Notes: a model not told the origin generated them from the letters alone. 20,943 bases of DNA from JAISGQ01 sp964500965 (GCA_964500965.1 CAZCQZ010000034.1:1-20943), one strand, 5' to 3'; shown: positions 1 through 8,303, counted from the first letter of the stretch. A program made the numbers and translations.

Positions 1-101
1 CACAAGGGGGACTTGGGTTTGTTGAAAAAGTTCACGCTTTTACACAAGGGGGACTTGGGCTGTTGAAAAAGTTCGCTCTATTGCGAAAGTGGGACTTGGG
101 T
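1..101. repeat. Degenerate tandem repeat, about 41-42 bp period
   Basis: The core GGGACTTGGG occurs at 8-17, 50-59 and 91-100, a spacing of 42 then 41 bases. The first two units also share CACAAGGGGGACTTGGG at their start and GTTGAAAAAGTTC in the middle (21-33 and 62-74). The third unit keeps only the core. The array runs off the left edge of the window, so its copy number is unknown. No long open frame covers it. It could be the end of a repeat-rich intergenic region or of a repeat-coding gene outside the window. Confidence 0.75.
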
Positions 102-144
102 TTTTGATAATATTAAGCCCGGTTTATATATCTCTCTGACAAGA

Positions 145-172
145 GGCTGTAAAAACTTCGGTTTTTACAGCC
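145..172. terminator. Perfect hairpin with C(UUCG)G loop, likely terminator of the TM2 gene
   Basis: A 12-bp perfect stem (145-156 pairs with 161-172) closes on the extra-stable tetraloop C-TTCG-G. It lies 15 bases beyond the stop of the minus-strand gene ending at 188, where a terminator is expected. Neither side has a long T-run, so a transcription-stop or RNA 3'-end stabilising role is inferred from stem strength and position. Related GCTGTAAAA stems recur at 15126-15161 and, imperfectly, near 17140. Confidence 0.6.
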
Positions 173-187
173 CCTTTAATGTTTGAT

Positions 188-673
188 TTATGAAAAGGGG
201 AATCCCTTTCCGTCATTTTTAATAACACGGGTAAGGACAAGCACGGCGCTGACCACAGCCAATCCCCAGCTTGCAAGGAATGCCGACCCGAAGCTTACAA
301 ACCGCGCCGCAATGCCGATTACAAGCAGCAAAAGGTGAATAATGCCCAGCACAGGCTGACGGGAATAAAAGTTATGTATTCCCAATGCCCCCGTAGGCAG
401 CAGTGCAAGAGCCGCGGCAGCAGCCCGGCTTCGTCTGTCCGCGTCCTCCACCATGACATACTTTCCGCCGCTTTCCACAATTGAATGGGGGTACGGTGAG
501 ACAAAAGGCATTTCACCCTCCGGCTTTGTACAGCCGAAAGGAGTGTCGTAAACGCAATTGCCGCAGTTGCCGTCACAGCCGCCCGGCTTAGTCATGGGCG
601 TGCCGCACTTGTGGCAGAACATGTCATATTCCCGGCACATTTCGCCGCATTTGGGACAAATCAAAATAGCCAT
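188..673 (-). CDS. Zinc-ribbon plus TM2-domain membrane protein
   Basis: 161 aa. The N-terminus carries a double CxxC zinc ribbon (C6-x2-C9, C20-x2-C23). A second cysteine group follows at C33, C37, C40 and C48. After a linker with an RRSR basic stretch, residues about 82-155 form two hydrophobic segments around a GALGIHNFYSRQPVLG stretch, the hallmark turn of TM2 domains (small residues plus H-x-F-Y). TM2 proteins are small two-pass membrane proteins of mostly unknown role; nothing here shows a substrate. The start is ATG at 673 with an AAAGGTG ribosome binding site. It lies 57 bases downstream of the 731-1546 gene on the same strand and may be co-transcribed. The second cysteine group is unusual for a simple zinc ribbon. 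Confidence 0.85.
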   Translation of the reverse strand: MAILICPKCGEMCREYDMFCHKCGTPMTKPGGCDGNCGNCVYDTPFGCTKPEGEMPFVSPYPHSIVESGGKYVMVEDADRRSRAAAAALALLPTGALGIHNFYSRQPVLGIIHLLLLVIGIAARFVSFGSAFLASWGLAVVSAVLVLTRVIKNDGKGFPFS

Positions 674-730
674 TCAATTTCACCTTTATCCTTTTAAAAG
701 GCAGGCACAATACAAACAGCCTCAGCCGCC

Positions 731-1546
731 TTATCTGCGGCGTGTAGTTTGAAGTCTTTCGGCGGTTGCCTGAACCTCCGCAAGCTTTCTGGCAGTGGAG
801 ATAGGCTCCGGCTTGACCTCTTTGCCGATGTATTTACGACCTGCATGCCATGCCTTGCGGAGCGATTCGCTGATTTTGCTCTCCGCAAGAGCGCGTTCTT
901 CCTCATCGGTAATAGAGTTAAGAAGTACCTGAACGATTATGCTTTTTGTGTCCATATCGCCTTTTTCGTAGGCGTTGGAAAGCAGTTCAAAAAACGGATT
1001 GAGCCTTGCGGTATTCCCCTTTTTAAGATTATCCGCAAGTGCGGCGCAAACGGTTTCCTCGCAGAATTTCAGAGGAAGTATTTCGCCGTAATATTCCTTG
1101 TGGGAAATAAGCGGAAGTCTGCATTCGGGGAAAGAGGTCGGGATTCTGTTGACAAAAAAGGTAACGTCCATGCAATCGCCGGTTTCGTCCTTTTTTGCCT
1201 GCTTTACGACAGCCGCAATGCGTTCTTTCGAGGCGGCAACAGGCTTTGAAAGTGTATCGAGAAACTCAAGGGCAATTGAATTTGCTTCCCTTTCACCGTC
1301 TCCGCTGCTCTCGTCAAAGTAATAGGTCTGAACATGACCGCAGTCATCGGGCTTTGCATCGGCTTCGCCCTTGCAGAGGTAAAAACGCTTTGCGTCCTTT
1401 GCGTATTTTACGAGCAGAGTATCCTCCTCGCAGTTATAAACCGCATAGGATTCATTGCCGGCGGTTTTGGTTTCGCCTTTAGTGTAGCCCTTGGAAATCA
1501 GCTCCGGCTCCATTCTGCTTATACAGGTTTCAAAAAATTTCGACAT
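731..1546 (-). CDS. Unrecognised 271-aa cytosolic protein
   Basis: I do not recognise a family. The start is well supported: ATG at 1546, preceded by GGAGGA with 9 bases of spacing and by a good promoter. The protein has no signal peptide or membrane segment. The N-terminal half (1-125) is mixed and acidic. Residues about 125-185 look like a beta-rich segment with a VTFFVNRIP-like strand. The C-terminal part (185-271) is helical and charged, ending in a basic TTRRR tail. Scattered cysteines (C8, C39, C58, C69 and others) do not form a metal-binding pattern. It may be a conserved protein of gut Clostridia, but that is a guess. Confidence 0.75.
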   Translation of the reverse strand: MSKFFETCISRMEPELISKGYTKGETKTAGNESYAVYNCEEDTLLVKYAKDAKRFYLCKGEADAKPDDCGHVQTYYFDESSGDGEREANSIALEFLDTLSKPVAASKERIAAVVKQAKKDETGDCMDVTFFVNRIPTSFPECRLPLISHKEYYGEILPLKFCEETVCAALADNLKKGNTARLNPFFELLSNAYEKGDMDTKSIIVQVLLNSITDEEERALAESKISESLRKAWHAGRKYIGKEVKPEPISTARKLAEVQATAERLQTTRRR

Positions 1547-1579
1547 TTCGTGTATTCCTCCGTATTTATCTCTGTCTTT

Positions 1580-1608
1580 ATTATAGCATATTTTTTCGGC
1601 TAATACAA
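1580..1608 (-). promoter_or_regulatory. Promoter of the 271-aa gene
   Basis: Read on the minus strand: -35 TTGTAT (1603-1608), a 17-base spacer, then -10 TATAAT (1580-1585). The gene start at 1546 lies 33 bases beyond the -10 box. The -35 box overlaps an inverted repeat listed separately. Confidence 0.75.
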
Positions 1609-1626
1609 CTGTTTATCAAACAGTTG
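1606..1626. promoter_or_regulatory. Inverted repeat overlapping the -35 box, candidate operator
   Basis: CAACTGTTT-ATC-AAACAGTTG is a perfect 9+9 bp inverted repeat with a 3-base centre. It overlaps the -35 of the promoter for the 271-aa gene, the geometry of a repressor site. Alternatively, it is a weak terminator for the lipoprotein gene ending at 1652, but there is no T-run after it. Confidence 0.4.
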
Positions 1627-1651
1627 CAGATATGAAAAATTTTAGCCGTAA

Positions 1652-2593
1652 TCAGCCTTTTCTGTTTACCTCACAGCCGTCTGTCACCGTGGTAACGCCG
1701 CTAAGTGAATAAATTTCTCCCGAATCCAGGGCTATATCCATTTTGCTGTAATAGGTTATTTTGTTTGACGAGGACTGCAAAAGCCTGTCACTGCACATGA
1801 TTTTCAGAGTGCCGCTGTAATCCGCCGCATCGGTGTATTTCACGGTGTAGCCGTTGCCTGTTTCGTCCTCCGGCAGCCCGTATTCGCTGTTGGGAGACAT
1901 TGCAAAGCTTATCATGCTGTCGGATATACCTGTTACCGAATAGGTCATTTCCATACTGCTTTCGCTGTCTATGGTCTGGCTGTGTATGACAGCGGTGCTT
2001 TTTGTGACGGTTTCCGGCAGTGACAGCAGCAGTTCCTCCGCAATGGCGCGGATTTCCGCTTCTCCCAGAAGATATTCCGAGCCTTCAACCTCTTTGTAAA
2101 GCCTGTCTGCACCGCTGACCGACACAATATTGTAATCGCTGTCGAGCTTCACGGTAAAGCCGTAGCCGACTATATCGAAATACAGCGCGGTGTCCGCACT
2201 TTTCGTGGTTTTGTCGGCGGTATCGTATATCACCGTTTCCGTGCCGTTGTAGGTGTATACATAGCTTCGGTCCGAAACGGTAAAGTCAAGGCGCAAACCC
2301 TCCGATGTTTCCGTTGCCGTAAAATCGTAGTAGCTTTTCATACTCCACACGCTTTTCATCACAGTGCCGTTTTCATCATAATAATCGGCACTTTGCAGAA
2401 ATGTGCACAGCATTGTGTATTCGCCGCCGCCGATTTTCGGGGCGGATATTTTTTCCAACGTAACATTATGGGAGGACGATACCGAGGACGACGTTCCGTC
2501 AACCTTCGGGACGGAATAATAATCGCTGTTATTACAGCCGCCCAGCGAAAAAATCACGGTCAGTATTGTCAAAACCAGTGCAATACGCTTCAT
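1652..2593 (-). CDS. Lipoprotein, last gene of the GH13/ABC operon
   Basis: About 313 aa from the ATG at 2593, preceded by AAAGGA with 9 bases of spacing. An earlier in-frame ATG at 2611 would add six residues but has a poorer site. The signal sequence is short and hydrophobic after MKR and ends in a lipobox L-G-G-C with the lipidated cysteine at residue 20, so the protein should be anchored to the outer face of the membrane. The mature part is rich in Ser, Thr, Tyr and acidic residues and predicted beta-rich, with no enzyme motif that I recognise. The gene starts 27 bases after the permease stop, so it is probably co-expressed with the ABC transporter. A role as its extracellular partner is inferred from position only. 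Confidence 0.85.
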   Translation of the reverse strand: MKRIALVLTILTVIFSLGGCNNSDYYSVPKVDGTSSSVSSSHNVTLEKISAPKIGGGEYTMLCTFLQSADYYDENGTVMKSVWSMKSYYDFTATETSEGLRLDFTVSDRSYVYTYNGTETVIYDTADKTTKSADTALYFDIVGYGFTVKLDSDYNIVSVSGADRLYKEVEGSEYLLGEAEIRAIAEELLLSLPETVTKSTAVIHSQTIDSESSMEMTYSVTGISDSMISFAMSPNSEYGLPEDETGNGYTVKYTDAADYSGTLKIMCSDRLLQSSSNKITYYSKMDIALDSGEIYSLSGVTTVTDGCEVNRKG

Positions 2594-2620
2594 TTTAAGA
2601 AATCCTTTCATGATAACCTG

Positions 2621-3694
2621 TCAGCGGACGTCTCGTCTGACGCCGAAATAACCGCAGATAATAAAAATCAGTCCGTAGCCGGCGGCGCAAAGCCACGAAG
2701 CGGCATAACCGACGGCGGAATAGTTCGGCAGAGAGCGCAGCGGTGCGGAAATATCAAGCACCGATAACGGCGAAAGTCCTGCGGCAATACTGCCGCTTTC
2801 CCCCAGTGCTCTGCCGAAAATCATTGCCGCCGCACAGAGTATTGCGGTCAGGGCAACGGCAGTCCCCTGACTGCGTGAAACGGTTGATACCGCCGCGCAG
2901 AATGCCAGCAGTACAAGAGTGCTCAAAAACATGCACAGCGCAAGCTCTGCGGAAAAGGGAAAGAAGCCTGTAAAGGTAACGCTTTCCCCCAGCACGCGAA
3001 CGCATTCGCCGGTGTAGGACATGCCGCCACAGCTCAGCATTGCGCCGAAAATCGAGCCCGAAAACGCCGCCGCCCACAGCAGTAATGCGAAAATCGCAGA
3101 GGACAGGTATTTTGCGAAATACTGCTTCATTCGTGTTGCCGGCATGGTGTACAGCATGTTTGCCGCACCGGACCTGATTTCTCCTGCCGTTTTCGACGCC
3201 ATTACAGCGGCGGCAAAGGCACTGACCGGCAACAGCATGAGCCACAGCGTAAGCCCCACCGTGTTCCAGGATTCGGAATAGCCTGCGGCAGTGTCTTTAT
3301 CGAGACATTTGTTTATAATAAGAGCCTCCCGAATGCACTCCTGCCGCTTGGCAAGGTACGCTCCGCTTTCGGCTCCGGTGCTTTGCTGTGCAAGAGCGGC
3401 GTACTTACTTTCAAGAGCGGTCAGCTCCTCAAACCGCGCCCTGTAGGAGCTTTGCCAGTCGCCCTTTGCAGAACTGTTTGTAATATTACTACCCGATATT
3501 ACACTCTGTATTTCACTCGGTTCGGCAACGGCACTCTTTCGGATAATGTCCTCAGCAGGCTCAACCATGCCGCTTCCCAGCATAAACGCCACTCCGAGGG
3601 CAATAAGGAACGCCGCCGTTACAGCGGCAATTGCACCCTTGCCGGAATAGAGCCGCATATTTTCGGCACGCAGAGAGCGAAGTAGCTTTATCAT
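2621..3694 (-). CDS. ABC-2 type transporter permease
   Basis: About 357 aa. A basic cytosolic N-terminus precedes the first membrane helix (about 20-42). A long, mostly hydrophilic extracellular section (about 45-145) follows. A cluster of five or so hydrophobic helices then runs from about 150 to the end, finishing with a short basic tail. This is the layout of ABC-2/ABC-type membrane subunits. The ATG at 3694 overlaps the ATPase stop as TGATG, indicating translational coupling, and GGAGGA lies 8 bases before it; the TTG one codon upstream is less well placed. Substrate is unknown. Proteins of this shape export drugs, peptides or lipids or act in envelope maintenance. Confidence 0.88.
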   Translation of the reverse strand: MIKLLRSLRAENMRLYSGKGAIAAVTAAFLIALGVAFMLGSGMVEPAEDIIRKSAVAEPSEIQSVISGSNITNSSAKGDWQSSYRARFEELTALESKYAALAQQSTGAESGAYLAKRQECIREALIINKCLDKDTAAGYSESWNTVGLTLWLMLLPVSAFAAAVMASKTAGEIRSGAANMLYTMPATRMKQYFAKYLSSAIFALLLWAAAFSGSIFGAMLSCGGMSYTGECVRVLGESVTFTGFFPFSAELALCMFLSTLVLLAFCAAVSTVSRSQGTAVALTAILCAAAMIFGRALGESGSIAAGLSPLSVLDISAPLRSLPNYSAVGYAASWLCAAGYGLIFIICGYFGVRRDVR

Positions 3695-4659
3695 CAATAA
3701 TCTCCTCCAACGTAACCGTATTCTCTCATTTCGCTGTCGTCAGCCACCGAGGGACGTTCCCTGAGAAGCCTGTAATAGGCTTCCTCAAGGGAAATTTCGT
3801 GAGGACGCGCCTCGTAAACCATATACCCTGCATTAAACAGCATGGCGGTGATTTTCGGCACTAACGCCTGTTCGCAGTCGAAAACCACATAGCCGTTGCG
3901 CACCTCGCAGTTGACCTTCATGGCTTCAAAAATGTGCCTTGCGGCATCGGCAGGACGGTCAACCAGCATACGCTGGCACACCTTGCCCGTTCCGAATTTG
4001 CGCAGACGTTCAACAGTGGAAACACCTATCAAAACGCCCTCCTCCAGCACGGCTACGCGCTTGCAGGTTTTCTCAAGCTCACGCATTTGGTGACTTGTCA
4101 TCACCACGGCGGTGCCGAAATCCCTGGTCATGGAAAACAGGATTTTCCGCACGTTGAGAAATTCCACCGGGTCAAGACCGTCAATGGCTTCGTCCAGCAG
4201 AAGCAGTCTCGGATTGTGCATCACAGCCGCAGCTATGGCAAGGCGTTTTAATTCGCCCTTTGAATAAACCGAAACCTTATTATCAATAACATAGCTCAAA
4301 TCCAGCATATCCACAACTTCGTTTATGCGTTCGCCGGATATTTTGCCGCGCTGTGCGGCGATAGCGCGGAGGTTTTTCATTCCGCTGAGATTTTCAAAAA
4401 ATCCGGGATTGTCGGGCACTACCCCTGTCATTCGCATACATTTTTCAAAATCGCGGTGCAGATTGACGCCACCTATAAAAACGTTGCCGGAATCGGGCAT
4501 GGAAAGACCTGCCACAATATTCATCAAAGTGGTTTTTCCCGCGCCGCACGGGCCGAGCAGACCGAGTATCTCACCGGACTGCACGCCCAGTGTTATGTCT
4601 TCGAGAATAGATGTGCGATTTCTGGATTTGCTCAGGTTTTCGATTGTGAGCATCTGCAT
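3694..4659 (-). CDS. ABC transporter ATP-binding protein
   Basis: 321 aa, cytosolic. Walker A is GPCGAGKTT (36-44). A degenerate signature YSKGE stands at 132-136 where LSGGQ is usual. Walker B is LLLLDE (152-157, catalytic E157), with the D-loop GLD after it and the switch histidine in TSH (H190). After the nucleotide-binding domain (about 1-215) there is a roughly 100-residue C-terminal extension typical of ATPases that pair with ABC-2 permeases. It starts about 20 bases after the GH13 stop and overlaps the permease start, so GH13, ATPase, permease and lipoprotein form one transcription unit. The ribosome site before ATG 4659 is weak (GGCGG). Confidence 0.93.
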   Translation of the reverse strand: MQMLTIENLSKSRNRTSILEDITLGVQSGEILGLLGPCGAGKTTLMNIVAGLSMPDSGNVFIGGVNLHRDFEKCMRMTGVVPDNPGFFENLSGMKNLRAIAAQRGKISGERINEVVDMLDLSYVIDNKVSVYSKGELKRLAIAAAVMHNPRLLLLDEAIDGLDPVEFLNVRKILFSMTRDFGTAVVMTSHQMRELEKTCKRVAVLEEGVLIGVSTVERLRKFGTGKVCQRMLVDRPADAARHIFEAMKVNCEVRNGYVVFDCEQALVPKITAMLFNAGYMVYEARPHEISLEEAYYRLLRERPSVADDSEMREYGYVGGDY

Positions 4660-4679
4660 GGCTTTTCACCGCCGTTTGT

Positions 4680-6536
4680 TCAATCTGTTATTTTAAGCAC
4701 CGCCGCCGAGGTCGGGTTAATTACAAGGTGCTTGCCTCCGGCATAATCTCCGATAATGCATTCCGCTCCCGTAAATTCCTCCGGAAGTCGGATAGCTTCG
4801 CTGTTCCATGCGGCGTTGATTGCAACAAGTATGGAATCCTTTTCACCTCTGCGAATATACGCAAGGGTTGATTTTTCGGCATAAACAGGCTCAAATCCGC
4901 CGTTTTTAAGACATTCGAGGGAGCTTCTCATTTTTCCCAGATATTCAAACCAGGAAAGCAGGTCGTTATCCTCCTTGCCCCAGGGGTAAGTCCTGCGGCA
5001 GAACGGGTCCTTGTAGCCTTCCATACCGACCTCATCGCCGTAATAAATGCTGGGCACACCGGGGAGGGTGTACTGCATAACGGTTGCAAGCCTGAGCAGA
5101 TTTTTGCCGATTCCCACCTGGTCACCGTGCAGTCTGTTTGCCGCCTGCCAAGCTCTGTCACGACCTCTCAGCGGCTCGCCGCCGAGAAGCGTCAAGGCAC
5201 GCATGGTATCGTGAGAGCCGATGAGATTCATAAGATTCGGGATAACCTGCGGCGGATAATTTTCCATTACGCAGAGGATACATTCCATTGCGTGAGCGGC
5301 GTCCCAACCGGTCACAAGTCCCAGTATGGCGTCCTTAAAGACATAGTTCATAACCGTGTCAAGCTGTCTGCCGCCGAAATATCGCTTCAGCACGCCGTAG
5401 GCGACCTTGTTTGAAGCGTCCTCCCAAACCTCGCCCATGATTATGGCATCGGGCTTTTCCGCCTTTATTGCCTTGCGAAGCTCGTCGAGGAAGTGGTCGG
5501 GCAGCTCGTCGGCAACGTCCAGCCGCCAACCGTCCGCGCCCAATCTCAGCCAGCGGCGAAGTATGCCGTTCTCGCCGCAGATGTATTCAATATATGAGGG
5601 AGTGTTTTCCTCAACCTCAGGCAAAGTATCGAAATTCCACCAACCGCGGTATTGCTCAGGCCATTGTGAAAAATCGTACCATTCGTAATAGGGCGATTCC
5701 TTTGAGTTAAATGCACCGGGAGTTCTGTAGCGCAGATTTTTGTTGAAATACACGCTGTCCGAGCCGGTGTGGGAAAAAACGCCGTCCAAAATCACCTTAA
5801 TACCGCGCTTGTGGCACTCGTCGCAAAGACGGGTGAAGTCCTTTCCGTCACCCAGAAGCGGGTCTATTCTTTCGTAAAAAGCGGTGGAATAGCGATGGTT
5901 TTCATGGGATTCAAATATGGGATTTAAGTAAAGACATGTCACACCCAAATCGGAAAGCCTGTCGAGATGTTCGATTATTCCCTGCAAATCGCCGCCGAAA
6001 TAATCGTTATTGAGAATCTTGCCGTTTTCGTCAGGCCACCACACGATTTCCTCGTCCCAGTTTTCGTGCATAACACGGTCGGGATAGGGGTTTTCGGTTT
6101 TTCCGGAACGGGCGAAACGGTCGGGGAAAATCTGGTAAATAACACCGCCTGCAAGCCAATCGGGAGTTTTGAAATCCTTTTCGTAGACGGTCAATTGCCA
6201 GGGTGAGGGGTTGTTGGTCATAATACCGACGCCGCCGAAATCACGACCGATTTTCTTTGCGCTTGATACGCAGTCAAGCTCAAAATGGTAGTGCCACAGA
6301 CCGGGAGTTTTCGGGGTGAAATCCACTTCCCACCATTCAAAATCACGACCTCTTATGCCGCACCAGAACATATTGCCTGTTTCCGTTTCGCCGGTGTGTT
6401 CGTTTTTAAAAATCACATTAACGGCGGAAGCAGACAGATAACGGGGGAGGCAGACCTTAAAATGAACCTGTGTATTTTCGGCCACCGCTCCCGTGGGATT
6501 GCGGTAGAGCTTATCTCTGGAATCGAATATTTTCAA
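4680..6536 (-). CDS. GH13 alpha-glucanase, neopullulanase/cyclomaltodextrinase-like
   Basis: About 618 aa, no signal peptide, so cytosolic: it should cut imported maltodextrins or pullulan-type alpha-glucans. Residues about 1-120 form an N-terminal beta domain resembling CBM34. The catalytic barrel begins with a VIYQIFPDRF stretch. All GH13 signatures are present: DGVFSH (region I), GWRLDVADE with nucleophile D340, GEVWED with acid/base E369, and GSHD with D443 (numbered from the TTG start). A short C-terminal beta domain ends in ITD. I prefer the TTG at 6536, eight bases after AAAGGG, because the in-frame GTG at 6545 overlaps that site. Exact specificity (subfamily 20, 39 or other) cannot be read by eye. 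First gene of the operon with the ABC exporter-type genes. Confidence 0.93.
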   Translation of the reverse strand: MKIFDSRDKLYRNPTGAVAENTQVHFKVCLPRYLSASAVNVIFKNEHTGETETGNMFWCGIRGRDFEWWEVDFTPKTPGLWHYHFELDCVSSAKKIGRDFGGVGIMTNNPSPWQLTVYEKDFKTPDWLAGGVIYQIFPDRFARSGKTENPYPDRVMHENWDEEIVWWPDENGKILNNDYFGGDLQGIIEHLDRLSDLGVTCLYLNPIFESHENHRYSTAFYERIDPLLGDGKDFTRLCDECHKRGIKVILDGVFSHTGSDSVYFNKNLRYRTPGAFNSKESPYYEWYDFSQWPEQYRGWWNFDTLPEVEENTPSYIEYICGENGILRRWLRLGADGWRLDVADELPDHFLDELRKAIKAEKPDAIIMGEVWEDASNKVAYGVLKRYFGGRQLDTVMNYVFKDAILGLVTGWDAAHAMECILCVMENYPPQVIPNLMNLIGSHDTMRALTLLGGEPLRGRDRAWQAANRLHGDQVGIGKNLLRLATVMQYTLPGVPSIYYGDEVGMEGYKDPFCRRTYPWGKEDNDLLSWFEYLGKMRSSLECLKNGGFEPVYAEKSTLAYIRRGEKDSILVAINAAWNSEAIRLPEEFTGAECIIGDYAGGKHLVINPTSAAVLKITD

Positions 6537-6570
6537 GAATAACACCCTTTAAATTTAAAGTTGATAATAT

Positions 6571-6599
6571 ATTATAACGCAGATAGCATTCAAAGGCAA
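6571..6599 (-). promoter_or_regulatory. Promoter of the GH13/ABC/lipoprotein operon
   Basis: On the minus strand: TTGCCT (6594-6599), a 17-base spacer, TATAAT (6571-6576), about 35 bases upstream of the GH13 start. No CcpA-type cre site is evident around it. Confidence 0.75.
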
Positions 6600-6707
6600 G
6601 CGGATAAAATCACATATCACAGAAACGTTTATTTCAAAATTTAATGGAATACAGGGGGAATGTGTGGTAAAATAACGAAAAGCGACAGATGAAAGGCAAT
6701 GATATAT

Positions 6708-7754
6708 ATGGCATATTCTCCCCGGAGGAGGCTTGACGATACCGACCGTCTGCTTGATGAAAAGGGCAGGCTTGCGCAGTGGGGTCGGAGCACACAGCCC
6801 CTTACACTTTACAGCCGCAGTGATATTCCGCCGATTTTACGACCGGCGGTAAAGGAATGGGACAGCTATACTTTCGGAAATGACATATGGCAGATTTGTA
6901 TTTCAATGGCAGACCTCGGCTATGCCGGCACGGTGTCTGTGACTGTTGCAAACCTCGATGAGCGTTGGCACAGATCGGCGGTATCAATCGACAGATTTAC
7001 CTTCGGCAGCTACGAAATGCCCTGCAAAAGCGACTTCGGAGACATTGTTTACCGCTCCGGGAAGCTTTCCTTAAATATTTCTCTCGGACAGAACGAGCGC
7101 AGGCTGACATTGAAATGCCCGAATTTCGACGATGTAAGAGAGCTGTACATTACGGCGGCTTTTGAAGATTTGCACGATGAATCCATGTCCGCCGTCATAC
7201 CTTTTAAAAGCAGCCGCAATTTTCTCTGCACACAGCAGACAGGCTGTATGCCTGTGCAGGCGCACATGCGCTACGCCGGACTGGAAACCTGCTTTGAGCC
7301 GACGGACACATTCGGCAGTTTTCAGTGGTGCCGCGGCATTCTCCCTGCCGGAACTCACTGGCGGCAGTGCTCGGCAGGCGGCATACACAACGGCGAACGC
7401 TTCGCTCTGAGCTTTCGTCAGGGCTTCGGCAACCGCGCCGAATGCGGAGAAAACGTGTTTTTCTACAGAGGACGCGCCTACACTCTCGGAGAGCTTGACA
7501 TTGCTCACGCCATTGAACACGGTACCGATGTCTGGACATTTACCGACGAGGACGGAGACGTGAATCTGCGAATGACTACGGTTTATATCGCTGACGAAAA
7601 GGCGCACCCGATTTTTCCTGTCGGCATAAACCGCCAAAGATACTTCGGCACATACTCCGGCACGGTCACACTTCGCGACGATGAGGGCGGCGTTGAACGA
7701 CTGGAGCCGAACGGTGTGGGCGGCTTTGCCGAGGCGGTGTGGGGAAAATGGTGA
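6708..7754 (+). CDS. DUF2804 family protein
   Basis: About 348 aa from the ATG at 6708, which sits 11 bases after AAAGG; an ATG at 6699 is too close to that site. The soluble protein is rich in aromatic residues and beta strands and matches DUF2804 as I recall the family: an early DDTDRLLDEKGRLAQWG-type segment, a WQICISMAD-like strand, a mid-protein segment around WCRGILPAGTHWRQC, and a late strand with FPVGINRQRYFGTYSG. The family has no established biochemical function; some members sit near lipid or carotenoid-type genes, which does not help here. It is divergent from the GH13 operon and overlaps the following GNAT gene. A possible -10 (TAAAAT, 6668-6673) has no convincing -35. Confidence 0.8.
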   Translation: MAYSPRRRLDDTDRLLDEKGRLAQWGRSTQPLTLYSRSDIPPILRPAVKEWDSYTFGNDIWQICISMADLGYAGTVSVTVANLDERWHRSAVSIDRFTFGSYEMPCKSDFGDIVYRSGKLSLNISLGQNERRLTLKCPNFDDVRELYITAAFEDLHDESMSAVIPFKSSRNFLCTQQTGCMPVQAHMRYAGLETCFEPTDTFGSFQWCRGILPAGTHWRQCSAGGIHNGERFALSFRQGFGNRAECGENVFFYRGRAYTLGELDIAHAIEHGTDVWTFTDEDGDVNLRMTTVYIADEKAHPIFPVGINRQRYFGTYSGTVTLRDDEGGVERLEPNGVGGFAEAVWGKW

Positions 7755-8269
7755 TTCGTTCGGAAGATATTGTGCTTCGTCCTCTGTCCGACAGGGACGT
7801 TACGGCAATGCTTGCCCTGCTGTCCGACAGCACAACGGGACATATGACCGTCGGCTTTCCCTCACAGCCCGATGAAAACAACGTCCGCGCTTTGATAGAA
7901 ATGCGCCGCAATTGGGAGAAAAACGGCACCGGCTGGCAAATGGCAATTGAATACAAAGGGAGCTTTGCCGGGATTGTCGGCGTAAATGCCGTCGCAAGGC
8001 ATCACAACCGTGCCGCCCTTGACTATGCGGTGTCTCCCGAATTTCGCGGTATGGGAATCGCCGGAAAAGCGGTAAAGGCTTTCCTGCCTGCGGCTGTGGA
8101 GCGTTTTTCACTTCACAGAATTTCCGCCTCCGCCTTTGCGGATAATATCCCCTCCGGGCGAGTACTTGAAAAATGCGGATTTATTCTTGAGGGCATATTC
8201 CGCGATGAGCTTAAAAAGGACGGTTATTACAGAGATGTTGCTCATTACGGATTGATTGTCGATGGGTAA
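7748..8269 (+). CDS. GNAT family N-acetyltransferase, RimJ/RimL type
   Basis: About 173 aa. It begins with the IVLRPLSDRDV strand typical of RimJ/RimL-like acetyltransferases. The acetyl-CoA loop is RGMGIAGKAVKAF (motif A, R/Q-x-x-G-x-G/A). It continues with the SASAFADNIPSGRVLEKCGF helix-turn that recurs in this family, and ends with an RDVAHYGLI strand. It transfers an acetyl group from acetyl-CoA to an amine; the acceptor (ribosomal protein N-terminus, drug or small amine) is unknown. ATG 7748 overlaps the end of DUF2804 by seven bases; a GTG at 7739 is an alternative. A strong terminator follows at 8304. Confidence 0.92.
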   Translation: MVIRSEDIVLRPLSDRDVTAMLALLSDSTTGHMTVGFPSQPDENNVRALIEMRRNWEKNGTGWQMAIEYKGSFAGIVGVNAVARHHNRAALDYAVSPEFRGMGIAGKAVKAFLPAAVERFSLHRISASAFADNIPSGRVLEKCGFILEGIFRDELKKDGYYRDVAHYGLIVDG

Positions 8270-8303
8270 CGGTGCCTTTTCGTTTATAATTCCTGGTTAA
8301 ATG

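Noticed and set aside
1..101. Possible CRISPR array
   Set aside because: The units abut as decaying tandem copies; there are no equal-length unique spacers and no cas genes nearby.
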